Positions 1-5,138 are shown, counted from the stretch's first letter. The stretch: 6,098 bases of DNA from Candidatus Levyibacteriota bacterium (GCA_023245475.1 JAHFKF010000079.1:1-6098), one strand, 5' to 3'. The notes: generated from the letters alone by a model not told the origin. A program made the numbers and translations.

Positions 1-720
1 GGACCGGCTCCTGCCAACAACACTCCCCCAGCAAGTGGTTACAGTTATCAAGCGGTCAAGACAGAAATTGGTACATATACCATTGGACTTGTTGCAGCGG
101 ATCTCAACTCCACGAGAGTCATTGTGGATACCGCAACCGATGGAGATTGCCGCGACAGTTGCCCTGTACTTTCTTTGGGAGATTATGTTGCTCGAAATGG
201 TGCCTTTGCTGGAGTGAATGGTTCCTATTTCTGTCCGGCATCGTATCCAAGTTGTGCTGGTAAGACTAACTCATTTGATACGTTAGTTATGAATAAAAAC
301 AAGAAGTACATTAACTCAGAAAACAATGTCTACAGCAATGTTCCGCTTGCTGTGTTTGGCTCAGGCTATGCTCGTTTTCTGGGATCCTCCTCGGGCTGGG
401 GGCGGGACACGGGCGTTGATGGTGTGATTGCCAACCAGCCACTCCTTCTTTCTGGTGGCAACATTGCATTTGGTGGAGGTAGTGACCCAAAGCAAGGTGG
501 TAAGGGCTCAAGAGGTTTTGTCGGCAACAGAGGAAATATTGTTTATATTGGTGTCATCTACAATGTGACGGTTGCCGAGATGGCGTATGTACTTAAAGCT
601 CTTGGTCTTGAGAATGCACTCAATCTTGACAGTGGTGGTTCAACTGCTCTCTGGGCGGGAGGTTATAAAGCCGGCCCCGGTCGGGCAATCCCCAACGCGA
701 TTTTGTTTGTGAGGAGATAG
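1..720 (+). CDS. Phosphodiester glycosidase (NAGPA-like) domain protein, C-terminal part
   Basis: Frame 1 is open from the window edge to the TAG at 718-720, giving 239 residues with the N-terminus missing. The first ~15 residues are rich in Pro, Ala and Asn, like a linker after a signal or anchor segment. The rest matches the family that includes the 'uncovering enzyme' N-acetylglucosamine-1-phosphodiester alpha-N-acetylglucosaminidase. VNGSYF (about residues 72-77) corresponds to the usual VNGGFF, LNLDSGGSTALW (about 207-218) to the signature LNLDGGGS, and RAIPNAILF (about 228-236) to the closing strand. Members cleave sugar-phosphate or related phosphodiester bonds on exported glycans; the substrate here cannot be told. 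Four cysteines (GDCRDSC and CPASYPSC) suggest disulfides and an extracytoplasmic site. Internal GTG/ATG codons are not real starts, because the domain begins before them. The family is fairly certain, the substrate unknown. Confidence 0.88.
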   Translation, partial: GPAPANNTPPASGYSYQAVKTEIGTYTIGLVAADLNSTRVIVDTATDGDCRDSCPVLSLGDYVARNGAFAGVNGSYFCPASYPSCAGKTNSFDTLVMNKNKKYINSENNVYSNVPLAVFGSGYARFLGSSSGWGRDTGVDGVIANQPLLLSGGNIAFGGGSDPKQGGKGSRGFVGNRGNIVYIGVIYNVTVAEMAYVLKALGLENALNLDSGGSTALWAGGYKAGPGRAIPNAILFVRR

Positions 721-751
721 TTTTTCTTACACATGGTATTATAACTAATGA

Positions 752-757
752 TATACT
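752..757 (+). promoter_or_regulatory. -10 box of the small ORF/PIN pair
   Basis: TATACT lies six bases before the ATG at 764, so a transcript would begin at or next to the start codon. Upstream, TTACAC at 727-732 is a poor -35 with a long spacer. No terminator hairpin is visible between the glycosidase stop and this box, so read-through from upstream is also possible. Confidence 0.5.
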
Positions 758-763
758 TTTGGT

Positions 764-937
764 ATGGCGACGAAGACAGCAGTACAACGATTAGAAGAAA
801 AGTTAGTTAAAATCACCTATAACCAAAAGGCAAAAGGGTGGGAAAATTTTGATGTTAAAAAATTTGAGAAAGATGCAAGCAAGGTAAGGGATACGTTCTC
901 TCAAGATGAAACTATATTATCAAAAAGAGATTATTGA
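764..937 (+). CDS. Small ORF upstream of PIN nuclease, candidate antitoxin
   Basis: This 57-residue ORF runs from ATG 764 to TGA 935-937. Its protein is highly charged and looks helical: it begins MATKTAVQRLEEKLVKITYN and contains a Lys/Asp/Glu-rich middle (ENFDVKKFEKDASK) with no hydrophobic segment. It overlaps the start of the PIN gene (ATG 906) by 32 nt in a different frame. The PIN gene has no ribosome-binding site at a useful distance, so its translation is probably coupled to this ORF. A short charged protein encoded just before and overlapping a PIN nuclease is the usual arrangement of type II toxin-antitoxin pairs, which is the basis for the antitoxin proposal. I do not recognise a known antitoxin DNA-binding fold (no clear ribbon-helix-helix or AbrB pattern). 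A spurious ORF cannot be excluded, but the well-placed -10 box argues it is translated. Confidence 0.6.
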   Translation: MATKTAVQRLEEKLVKITYNQKAKGWENFDVKKFEKDASKVRDTFSQDETILSKRDY

Positions 938-1436
938 TAATCTGGGAGTTGGTTACCTCTTCATTGATACCTGTACTCTAATTTTACTAACTACTTATCT
1001 AGAAGAATTCAGTTCTGTTCTCCGTTCTCTAAAAGACCAAGGTAAAGAACTGATTACTATTCCATCCGTAGAGTTTGAGTTTTTAAGGACAGATAATTTG
1101 CTAGTGTATAACAGTCGAGCACAATTTCTGAAAGATTATGTGACTGTATATCCAATAGAAAAACATCTCGATAAGCTAAGTAGTGCACTTAAACTTACCA
1201 TTCAAAAAGTAGCTGGGACTGCCAGTTACAGTGATTTTCTCCTTTACTATTGTTTATACACATTTCACCATGCACATCTTTTGACAGAAAACTACAAAGA
1301 CTTTAAAACCTCCTTGCTTGATCGCGAAAGCGTATTTACCATTGATACTGATAAAGACATTCGACATACGGGATTATATCGGTTCTCACCAGTGAAGTAT
1401 GAGAAGATTGCAGCTACTCTGTTGAAAGAAGTTTAA
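906..1436 (+). CDS. PIN-domain ribonuclease, candidate toxin
   Basis: The 176-residue protein has the acidic-residue layout of the PIN fold, a Mg2+/Mn2+-dependent RNase domain. The motif FIDTCTL carries Asp21 at the end of the first strand; PSVEFEF supplies Glu56 or Glu58; ASYSDFLLYY supplies Asp110; and LLTENYKDF (126-133) is a good match to the closing 'TxNxKDF' motif with Asn129 and Asp132. The length is slightly above the common 130-150 residues of VapC-type toxins. Extra sequence lies at the N-terminus (first 16 residues) and after the last motif (residues ~134-176). Together with the overlapping small ORF in front, this suggests a toxin-antitoxin module. A stand-alone RNA-processing PIN protein is an alternative. 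The stop sits two bases before an inverted rarA-like fragment and the gene converges on the minus-strand genes. The PIN assignment is firm, the toxin role inferred. Confidence 0.8.
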   Translation: MKLYYQKEIIDNLGVGYLFIDTCTLILLTTYLEEFSSVLRSLKDQGKELITIPSVEFEFLRTDNLLVYNSRAQFLKDYVTVYPIEKHLDKLSSALKLTIQKVAGTASYSDFLLYYCLYTFHHAHLLTENYKDFKTSLLDRESVFTIDTDKDIRHTGLYRFSPVKYEKIAATLLKEV

Positions 1437-1437
1437 T

Positions 1438-1482
1438 CTACCCTTCATAAAACTTCATCCCCTTCAACCGTTTGGAAGAGCT
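1438..1482 (-). pseudogene. Possible remnant of a second rarA 3' end
   Basis: On the minus strand, codons 1482-1438 read SSSKRLKGMKFYEG and then TAG. The end of the intact rarA reads NLPEKLKGRKLFQE and then TGA. The two share LKG-x-K at the same distance from the stop, and at DNA level the shared block GTTGAAGGGGA is identical. An LKGxKxY-type tail just before the stop is typical of RarA/MgsA proteins. No start codon or upstream rarA-like sequence is attached: the frame meets the stop of the 31-residue ORF only 15 codons upstream. It could be a displaced gene tail left by recombination or insertion of the two small genes, or chance. The opposite strand also reads an open stretch here, so confidence is low. 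Confidence 0.3.
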
Positions 1483-1527
1483 GTTGCATACCTGAAAGCC
1501 GCTGCTGTAGTGGAAAGATAGGAGGAT

Positions 1528-1623
1528 TTAGGAATGTTTGCGGATATAGATTGCCATCCCCAAAAGAAAGAGCATAAGAAATGTTTCTCCCCCGATAAGA
1601 ATGATAACTTGTTCTAAACTCAT
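1528..1623 (-). CDS. 31-residue single-span membrane miniprotein
   Basis: ATG 1623-1621 begins one base after the TAG of the 65-residue gene (arrangement TAGTATG), which suggests translational coupling or reinitiation. The product starts MSLEQVIILIGGETFLMLFL and ends IYIRKHS. Residues ~6-27 are almost wholly hydrophobic, and the tail is short and basic, consistent with one transmembrane helix with the C-terminus in the cytoplasm. No family is recognised. Its position directly after another tiny membrane protein suggests that the two act together. It is short, so a chance ORF remains possible, but the tight junction and clean hydrophobic profile support it. Confidence 0.5.
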   Translation of the reverse strand: MSLEQVIILIGGETFLMLFLLGMAIYIRKHS

Positions 1624-1624
1624 A

Positions 1625-1822
1625 CTATTTTTTTGTAAACCAGCGTCCTATTAACCAAAAAATAACGCTTGCAATCAAATTGAATACTATCACAAAAATT
1701 TTATTACCGTCAAGCGGTGGAAAGAATCCAATTCCCCAGAAAACACCAAACGTTACTTGAGAACAAGCAACGCAGATACTTGCCCAATACTCCCGTTCTT
1801 TTATGTTAAATCGCCTCGACAT
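1625..1822 (-). CDS. 65-residue two-span membrane protein, unknown
   Basis: The protein begins with a charged segment (MSRRFNIKEREYW). It then has two hydrophobic segments, roughly residues 14-35 (containing SQVTFGVFWGIGFF) and 42-60 (IFVIVFNLIASVIFWLIG), and ends in a basic tail (RWFTKK). A short polar turn containing PPLDGNK separates the helices. This predicts a helical hairpin with both ends in the cytoplasm. I do not recognise the family. The gene starts 16 nt after the rarA stop and is followed one base later by a 31-residue membrane ORF, so it may be co-transcribed with rarA, although it has a possible -10 box of its own (1831-1836). Cys18 and Cys21 (CVAC) lie within or at the edge of the first helix. 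Confidence 0.68.
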   Translation of the reverse strand: MSRRFNIKEREYWASICVACSQVTFGVFWGIGFFPPLDGNKIFVIVFNLIASVIFWLIGRWFTKK

Positions 1823-1830
1823 ACAATTTA

Positions 1831-1836
1831 AGTGTA
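1831..1836 (-). promoter_or_regulatory. Possible -10 box of the small membrane genes
   Basis: TACACT, preceded by TG two bases earlier (TGTACACT), ends eight bases before ATG 1822. The spacing is similar to that of the other start codons in the window. No good -35 is visible, and the box lies in the 16-nt gap after rarA, so it may be fortuitous. Confidence 0.3.
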
Positions 1837-1838
1837 CA

Positions 1839-3155
1839 TCATTCTTGAAATAATTTCCTCCCCTTCAACTTCTCAGGAAGGTTCGACAATCCTGCTTTTG
1901 CCCCTACTTTTCCTTCTTGCCAGCTGTAGTCTTTGGCATAGCCGAGGTCTTTCATAAGCTTCGTCGGAGCGCCCGCCTTGCCTCCCGGCAGGCGAGGCAG
2001 GTTCCTCAAGTGCAACGGAATTGGTTCGTTGGGAAAGTCATATACTGCTTGCTTTGCACGACCCAAGGCATCGACAACAGCTCGTGACTTCTTGGCAAGG
2101 GATAGATAAATGACGATGTGAGCAAGAATGATTTGTGCTTCTGGCATTCCAATTTTTGTTACCGCTTCAAATGCTTCGTTTGCTTGAATGAGTGCTCCCC
2201 TATCTGCCATCCCAATATCTTCTGAGGCAAAGATGATCATACGTCGGGCGATGAACTTTGGATCTTCGCCGTTCTCAATCATTCGAGCAAGATAATAGAG
2301 TGCTGCATCGATATCAGATCCTCGCATCGATTTGATGAACGCCGAGATGATATTGTAGTGCTCGTCGGCTTTTTTGTCATAGATGCCAGCGGACTTTGTT
2401 TGGAAGACTTCTTTGATAATTTCGGGTGTGATCTTTTTTTCTTTGTATGTGGTCACCGCAATCTCAAGTGCATTAAGCATAGTCCTTGCATCTCCTCCCG
2501 AAAGTCGTATGAGAAGCTCTTTTGCGTCAGGTGTAATTGTTTTCTTATACTTCCCTACTCCCCGCTTTTTATCAGTGAGTGCCGTATCAATGATTTTCTC
2601 CAGATCTGCCTGTTCAAGACTTTTGAGAACAAAGATTCGTGATCTGGAAAGAAGAGCGCTGATAATTTCAAAGGACGGATTCTCTGTGGTTGCACCGATA
2701 AGCGTAATTAGTCCACTCTCCACATATGGCAAGAGTGCGTCTTGCTGGGCTTTGTTCCAGCGGTGAATTTCATCGATGAAGAGAATGGTTTTTTTCGGTT
2801 TGTCATTCTGGAGCGTAGCGATAGAATCTTTTTTATCAGAGATCCTATCGTGGTCGGTGCCACTCCAGGATGACACTACTTGCTTGGTTTGTTTTGATTC
2901 AGCTATTTCAATTATCTTTCTCAAATCTGCTTTGCCTGTTTCAACGGCTGAGAGATGATGAAAGTCTGCATCACTTGCATGAGCAATGAGATATGCCAGT
3001 GTCGTCTTTCCACTGCCGGGCGGTCCCCAGAAAATCATCGATGAGACGGTGCTGGTCTCAATCATTTTTTGTAGGATTTTGCCTTTACCAACGAGATGTT
3101 CTTGCCCGACAAATTCACTTAACGTTTGTGGGCGCAGATTATACGCGAGGTTCAT
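1839..3155 (-). CDS. rarA: Replication-associated recombination protein A (AAA+ ATPase, RarA/MgsA)
   Basis: RarA is a cytoplasmic AAA+ ATPase related to clamp-loader subunits, acting at stalled replication forks together with SSB and recombination proteins. The 438-residue protein (from ATG 3155) has N-terminal LRPQTLSEFVGQEHL, Walker A GPPGSGKT (44-51), Walker B ILFIDEIH (Asp128, Glu129), sensor 1 GATTENPSFE (from 154) and sensor 2 GGDART (Arg224). It also has the family's C-terminal tetramerisation region, including FASEDIGMAD and PEAQIILAH. The start at 3155 is preferred over the GTG at 3173: MNLAYNLRP begins where the family does, and TACAAT lies six bases upstream, inside the longer reading. 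Two stretches are foreign to the family: residues 94-119 between the sensor-proximal helix and Walker B, and 386-395 inside what is normally RNAPTKLM. Both coincide with palindromic DNA (2801-2875 and 1971-2000). All catalytic motifs are intact, so it is probably functional. Confidence 0.93.
   Translation of the reverse strand: MNLAYNLRPQTLSEFVGQEHLVGKGKILQKMIETSTVSSMIFWGPPGSGKTTLAYLIAHASDADFHHLSAVETGKADLRKIIEIAESKQTKQVVSSWSGTDHDRISDKKDSIATLQNDKPKKTILFIDEIHRWNKAQQDALLPYVESGLITLIGATTENPSFEIISALLSRSRIFVLKSLEQADLEKIIDTALTDKKRGVGKYKKTITPDAKELLIRLSGGDARTMLNALEIAVTTYKEKKITPEIIKEVFQTKSAGIYDKKADEHYNIISAFIKSMRGSDIDAALYYLARMIENGEDPKFIARRMIIFASEDIGMADRGALIQANEAFEAVTKIGMPEAQIILAHIVIYLSLAKKSRAVVDALGRAKQAVYDFPNEPIPLHLRNLPRLPGGKAGAPTKLMKDLGYAKDYSWQEGKVGAKAGLSNLPEKLKGRKLFQE
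1971..2000 (-). repeat. GC-rich palindromic insertion within rarA (30 nt)
   Basis: A near-palindrome with arms 1972-1983 and 1990-2001 (CCCGCCTTGCCT against CCTGCCTCGCCT when inverted, 10 of 12 matching) encodes LPRLPGGKAG. It falls between Asn385 and Ala396 of RarA, where homologues read RNAPTKLM without interruption. The size is an exact multiple of three. It is far richer in GC than the flanking gene, suggesting a mobile or dispersed palindromic element. Confidence 0.72.
2801..2875 (-). repeat. 75-nt inverted-repeat element inserted in frame in rarA
   Basis: The element begins TGTCATTCTGGAG and ends CTCCAGGATGACA, which are inverted copies with one mismatch. Inside, CGATAGAATCT (2819-2829) and AGATCCTATCG (2840-2850) form a second pair of inverted arms with one mismatch. 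The layout resembles dispersed TGTCAT...ATGACA palindromes that I recall from many bacterial genomes. It spans exactly 25 codons and supplies the residues SSWSGTDHDRISDKKD and SIATLQND, which have no counterpart in RarA homologues. The reading frame has no stop across it. Confidence 0.8.
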
Positions 3156-3161
3156 GAGGCA

Positions 3162-3167
3162 ATTGTA
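3162..3167 (-). promoter_or_regulatory. -10 box of rarA
   Basis: TACAAT, with TG upstream (TGCTACAAT, extended -10 type), ends six bases before ATG 3155. It sits in the gap after the 325-residue gene (stop 3182-3180), so rarA can have its own leaderless transcript as well as read-through. No convincing -35 is present; that position falls in the end of the upstream gene. Confidence 0.5.
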
Positions 3168-3179
3168 GCACACTAAGTA

Positions 3180-4157
3180 TTACTCAGAATCGATGATTCG
3201 TATGGATGTAAAGTTCTTGCCAGTAAGTCCCGTTATTGCAATTTGTTCTGTGGTTATTTTGTTTGTCTCAATCTGTTTAGGTGACAAGATATATTGTCTA
3301 TAGCTGTCTGCATCTTTCTTGAGTGTTCCAACCCCAGCCCAGAACTTGGCAATTGAAGTCTTGGTTGTACCGAGTCCCAGTGCAAGTCCTGGTATTGATT
3401 GATTAAAGGTAAGAATCTTATTAGGTTGCAAATGATAACCTGTTTCAAATTTGGTAAGCTTGATGTACGCATCATGCATGAGGACATTCTTTGCTTTCCA
3501 GTCAGGATTATTCTGGTCTGTCTCAGACGGCTTTCTATTGAGATTAATCATAATTGAACGGCTTTCAGTTACTTCAGGCAGACCACTTGGGAATTGCTGG
3601 GCATACTTCTGTACATCATTTGCAAGCTTTTCATCAAACGATTCGGATGAATCAAATTGATCGCCTACTCCTGTGATTGTCATTCGCATATTGTCTGGTT
3701 GATAAGGCTTTAAAAAATCCAGTACAGCCTGAAAGCTTTTTCTGTATGCAGTTACATCTTCAAGTGGGATATTATTGAGCTTTGGGATTATCAAATCATC
3801 GACAAAGTAATCAAACCACACACCTGGTTTATAAATCGAACAAATCGGTGCAAGCCAATTGGTATAATACATTGCTGCGAAAAGCTCAGCCCAGTCAGCA
3901 CTTGGTGATTCTTCAAGTCGCCACAACTTATATGCTCCATGCAGGAATGTCGCGTTAATTGGTTCTTGCTTTTCCACATTGATTTTAATTGCATTTTTGA
4001 TGTGCTCAATCAAATGTGGCTGAGCAGAATACTTGCGAAATTTTTTGGACATAAGTAGCCGATAAATTGCGTCTTCAATCGTTTCATCTTCTCGGAGTGA
4101 AGCATCGGTTGTTTTTAACGTATTTAAAGAATCGATAATGTAGTTTGCTGGTGTCAT
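3180..4157 (-). CDS. Conserved-looking hypothetical, faintly isocyanide-synthase-like
   Basis: This 325-residue protein has no signal peptide or membrane span, so it should be cytoplasmic. I do not firmly recognise it. The best-structured part is residues ~60-150: INATFLHGAYKLWRL (67-81), DWAELFAAMYY (88-98), ICSIYKPGVWFDYFVDDLI (105-123), LNNIPLEDVTAYRKSF (127-142). The order of a Lys after a 'P/F-rich' strand, an AEL helix, an I.-IY.PG.-..-D strand and a D-V-x-x-Y helix recalls from memory the isonitrile (isocyanide) synthase family DIT1/PvcA, but the rest does not obviously match; treat that as a lead only. The C-terminal third is enriched in Thr, Ile and Lys. The ATG at 4157 is chosen because the longer reading from TTG 4217 is made of a GC-rich palindrome. 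It follows a 25-codon leader ORF with an ATGA overlap and ends 24 nt before rarA. Confidence 0.72.
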   Translation of the reverse strand: MTPANYIIDSLNTLKTTDASLREDETIEDAIYRLLMSKKFRKYSAQPHLIEHIKNAIKINVEKQEPINATFLHGAYKLWRLEESPSADWAELFAAMYYTNWLAPICSIYKPGVWFDYFVDDLIIPKLNNIPLEDVTAYRKSFQAVLDFLKPYQPDNMRMTITGVGDQFDSSESFDEKLANDVQKYAQQFPSGLPEVTESRSIMINLNRKPSETDQNNPDWKAKNVLMHDAYIKLTKFETGYHLQPNKILTFNQSIPGLALGLGTTKTSIAKFWAGVGTLKKDADSYRQYILSPKQIETNKITTEQIAITGLTGKNFTSIRIIDSE

Positions 4158-4231
4158 AGTGAGATGCGGGAAGGCGCTGAACCCTCGTCTCCCCGCTTGC
4201 GGCGGGGCGCCTGACAACTCGGCAACCGCAT
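4154..4231 (-). CDS. 25-codon leader ORF overlapping the next start
   Basis: ATG 4231 lies seven bases after TATAAT. The frame reads MRLPSCQAPRRKRGDEGSAP and ends at TGA 4156-4154, overlapping the ATG of the 325-residue gene as ATGA. The peptide is basic and of low complexity, because part of it is encoded by a GC-rich hairpin (4191-4207). This suggests a leaderless leader ORF whose termination hands ribosomes to the main gene, which otherwise lacks a ribosome-binding site. The peptide itself may have no function, and the ORF could be a chance consequence of the 75-nt leader. Confidence 0.4.
   Translation of the reverse strand: MRLPSCQAPRRKRGDEGSAPSRISL
4191..4207. repeat. GC-rich hairpin in the leader of the 325-residue gene
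   Basis: CCCCGC (4191-4196) and GCGGGG (4202-4207) are perfect inverted arms around a five-base loop. Surrounding DNA is AT-rich apart from this patch. In the minus-strand transcript the hairpin would sit about 35 nt before the ATG at 4157. It could reduce access to the start, or be another copy of a dispersed palindrome like that in rarA. No T-tract follows it on either strand, so it is not a typical intrinsic terminator. Confidence 0.55.
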
Positions 4232-4238
4232 CCTACTG

Positions 4239-4244
4239 ATTATA
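4239..4244 (-). promoter_or_regulatory. -10 box of the leader ORF/325-residue gene
   Basis: A consensus TATAAT, preceded by TGT (TGTTATAAT), is followed by CAGTAGG and then ATG 4231. A transcript would start at or just before that ATG and give a ~75-nt leader to the ATG at 4157. The -35 region (AGATTT with a 17-nt spacer) is weak and falls inside the conserved tail of the duplicated regulator copy. Confidence 0.6.
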
Positions 4245-4257
4245 ACATTTCAATTCT

Positions 4258-4311
4258 TCATAAATCTCGTAGAGGTTTGCCCGGGCGAAAAAGGGTTGAT
4301 ACACTGTCACG
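4258..4311 (-). pseudogene. Severed last 18 codons of the downstream HTH regulator copy
   Basis: After the TAA at 4314-4312, the same frame continues RDSVSTLFRPGKPLRDL to a TGA at 4260-4258. The intact paralogue ends RDSVAKLFSPGKPLQDL at the equivalent place. The stop codon TAA stands where the paralogue has CAA (Gln), so one base change accounts for the truncation. The tail still matches at 13 of 17 residues, so the change is recent, or the stop is sometimes read through. Confidence 0.85.
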
Positions 4312-5091
4312 TTATCTTCCTCTAACGGCAGGCCAGATAAGAGTTTCGGGCGTCCCCTCTGTATTTATCGTTTGTAATTCAGTTGAGAAGGTTAGCATCG
4401 CTAGCGCATTAAGAGGCTGCTCTGTTATATCGATTGTCCCCCCATTTCGTAACACATGCATTCTCTGTTCAATATAGTCAGGTCTTCCTTTTCCCGTTCC
4501 AGATTCTTGTTTTGCAAACACTTCGAGCAAACGTATTTGTTGTTCTGTGACATCTCCATCTTCTTCTTGGATACACACAATTGCTGTTTTTTGTTCTGGT
4601 GGTTCAATCGTACGAGCATACCTTAGTACAGTTTCTATTACTCTGTTTGTACCGATTCTATTGGATAGTGAACTGAAAGACCTTTTTAAGGTTGACTGAG
4701 ACATAGAAAGCGTACGTGCTAGTTGTTCGGTTATATTATTATCCAGCTGTTGTTTGTATGCTGCATCTAAGACTGCACATTCTCGTGATGTTAATACGCT
4801 CAATTGCTCGTCTGAAATTGTAGGTACATCTCTAACAACGCCCAAGATCACTGCTTGCTTAAGAGTTTCGTTCGTAGATGTGGTGCCAAATTTTTTAGTT
4901 ATTTCAACAACACGATGTTTGATAGTAGATTCTGCTATAGGCATCTGAGTTGCTTGATCTCTAAAAATTTCCCCTTGAGATTTGCGAGTAAGAATATCAC
5001 GATCTCTGGGTGATATCCTGATAATTCTTCGTCCGATTTGCCTTTCTGTTTCTTGAGGATTAGATCTTCCCCCTCTTTCTAGAGTGTTCAT
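4312..5091 (-). CDS. Double LuxR-type HTH regulator, paralogue A (truncated)
   Basis: This 259-residue protein is probably a DNA-binding transcription factor. Residues ~26-86 (ISPRDRDILTRKSQGE onward) and ~98-160 (LTSRECAVLDAAYKQQ onward) each follow the GerE/LuxR helix-turn-helix pattern. The signs are an (L/I)(T/S)xRExxxL opening, a four-helix spacing, a recognition helix starting near 'SMSQSTLKR' in the second, and a basic end. The first HTH is less canonical than in the paralogue. A third region, ~168-259 (AIVCIQEEDGDVTEQQIRL, KGRPDYIEQRMHVLRNGG), is conserved between the two copies but unassigned. No receiver or ligand domain is present. The promoter at 5098-5126 is nearly identical to that of the paralogue. 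The gene is the downstream unit of a tandem duplication and lacks the last 18 codons because of a nonsense change. Confidence 0.8.
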   Translation of the reverse strand: MNTLERGGRSNPQETERQIGRRIIRISPRDRDILTRKSQGEIFRDQATQMPIAESTIKHRVVEITKKFGTTSTNETLKQAVILGVVRDVPTISDEQLSVLTSRECAVLDAAYKQQLDNNITEQLARTLSMSQSTLKRSFSSLSNRIGTNRVIETVLRYARTIEPPEQKTAIVCIQEEDGDVTEQQIRLLEVFAKQESGTGKGRPDYIEQRMHVLRNGGTIDITEQPLNALAMLTFSTELQTINTEGTPETLIWPAVRGR

Positions 5092-5097
5092 TGGGGT

Positions 5098-5126
5098 ATT
5101 ATAATGCAGAAATGTTTCTGAAGCAA
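5098..5126 (-). promoter_or_regulatory. Duplicated promoter of HTH regulator A
   Basis: -35 TTGCTT (5126-5121), a 17-nt spacer and -10 TATAAT (5103-5098), followed by ACCCCA and ATG 5091. The paralogue has the same boxes and the same spacings, and both carry CTATTTGCTTC at the -35. The transcript would be leaderless. The spacer contains CAGAAACATTTCTG, a perfect 14-nt palindrome (5120-5107) that could be an operator; it is absent from the other copy. Confidence 0.75.
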
Positions 5127-5138
5127 ATAGGGATAAAA

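Noticed and set aside
311..511. Minus-strand ORF within the glycosidase gene
   Set aside because: Mirror frame of a recognised domain; Cys/His-rich composition is an artefact of the opposite strand.
1441..1521. Plus-strand open stretch reading FGRAVAYLKAAAVVER before TAG
   Set aside because: It looks protein-like but has no start codon or upstream coding sequence in that frame; it overlaps the rarA-like tail on the other strand. Left unresolved.
2383..2766. 127-residue plus-strand ORF, with others at 2358-2642, 2776-2958 and 2986-3168, opposite rarA
   Set aside because: They are mirror frames of a clear RarA coding sequence with all catalytic motifs; no promoter or family resemblance.
3155..3173. 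Longer rarA start (GTG 3173, adding six residues)
   Set aside because: The added codons cover the TACAAT -10 box, and the family N-terminus begins at MNLAYNLRP.
4191..4207. Intrinsic terminator
   Set aside because: The hairpin is GC-rich, but no run of T follows on either strand and it lies downstream of a promoter.
4157..4217. Longer start for the 325-residue protein (TTG 4217)
   Set aside because: The extra 20 residues (Arg, Gly, Pro, Ala-rich) are encoded by a GC-rich palindrome, and TTG has no supporting ribosome-binding site.
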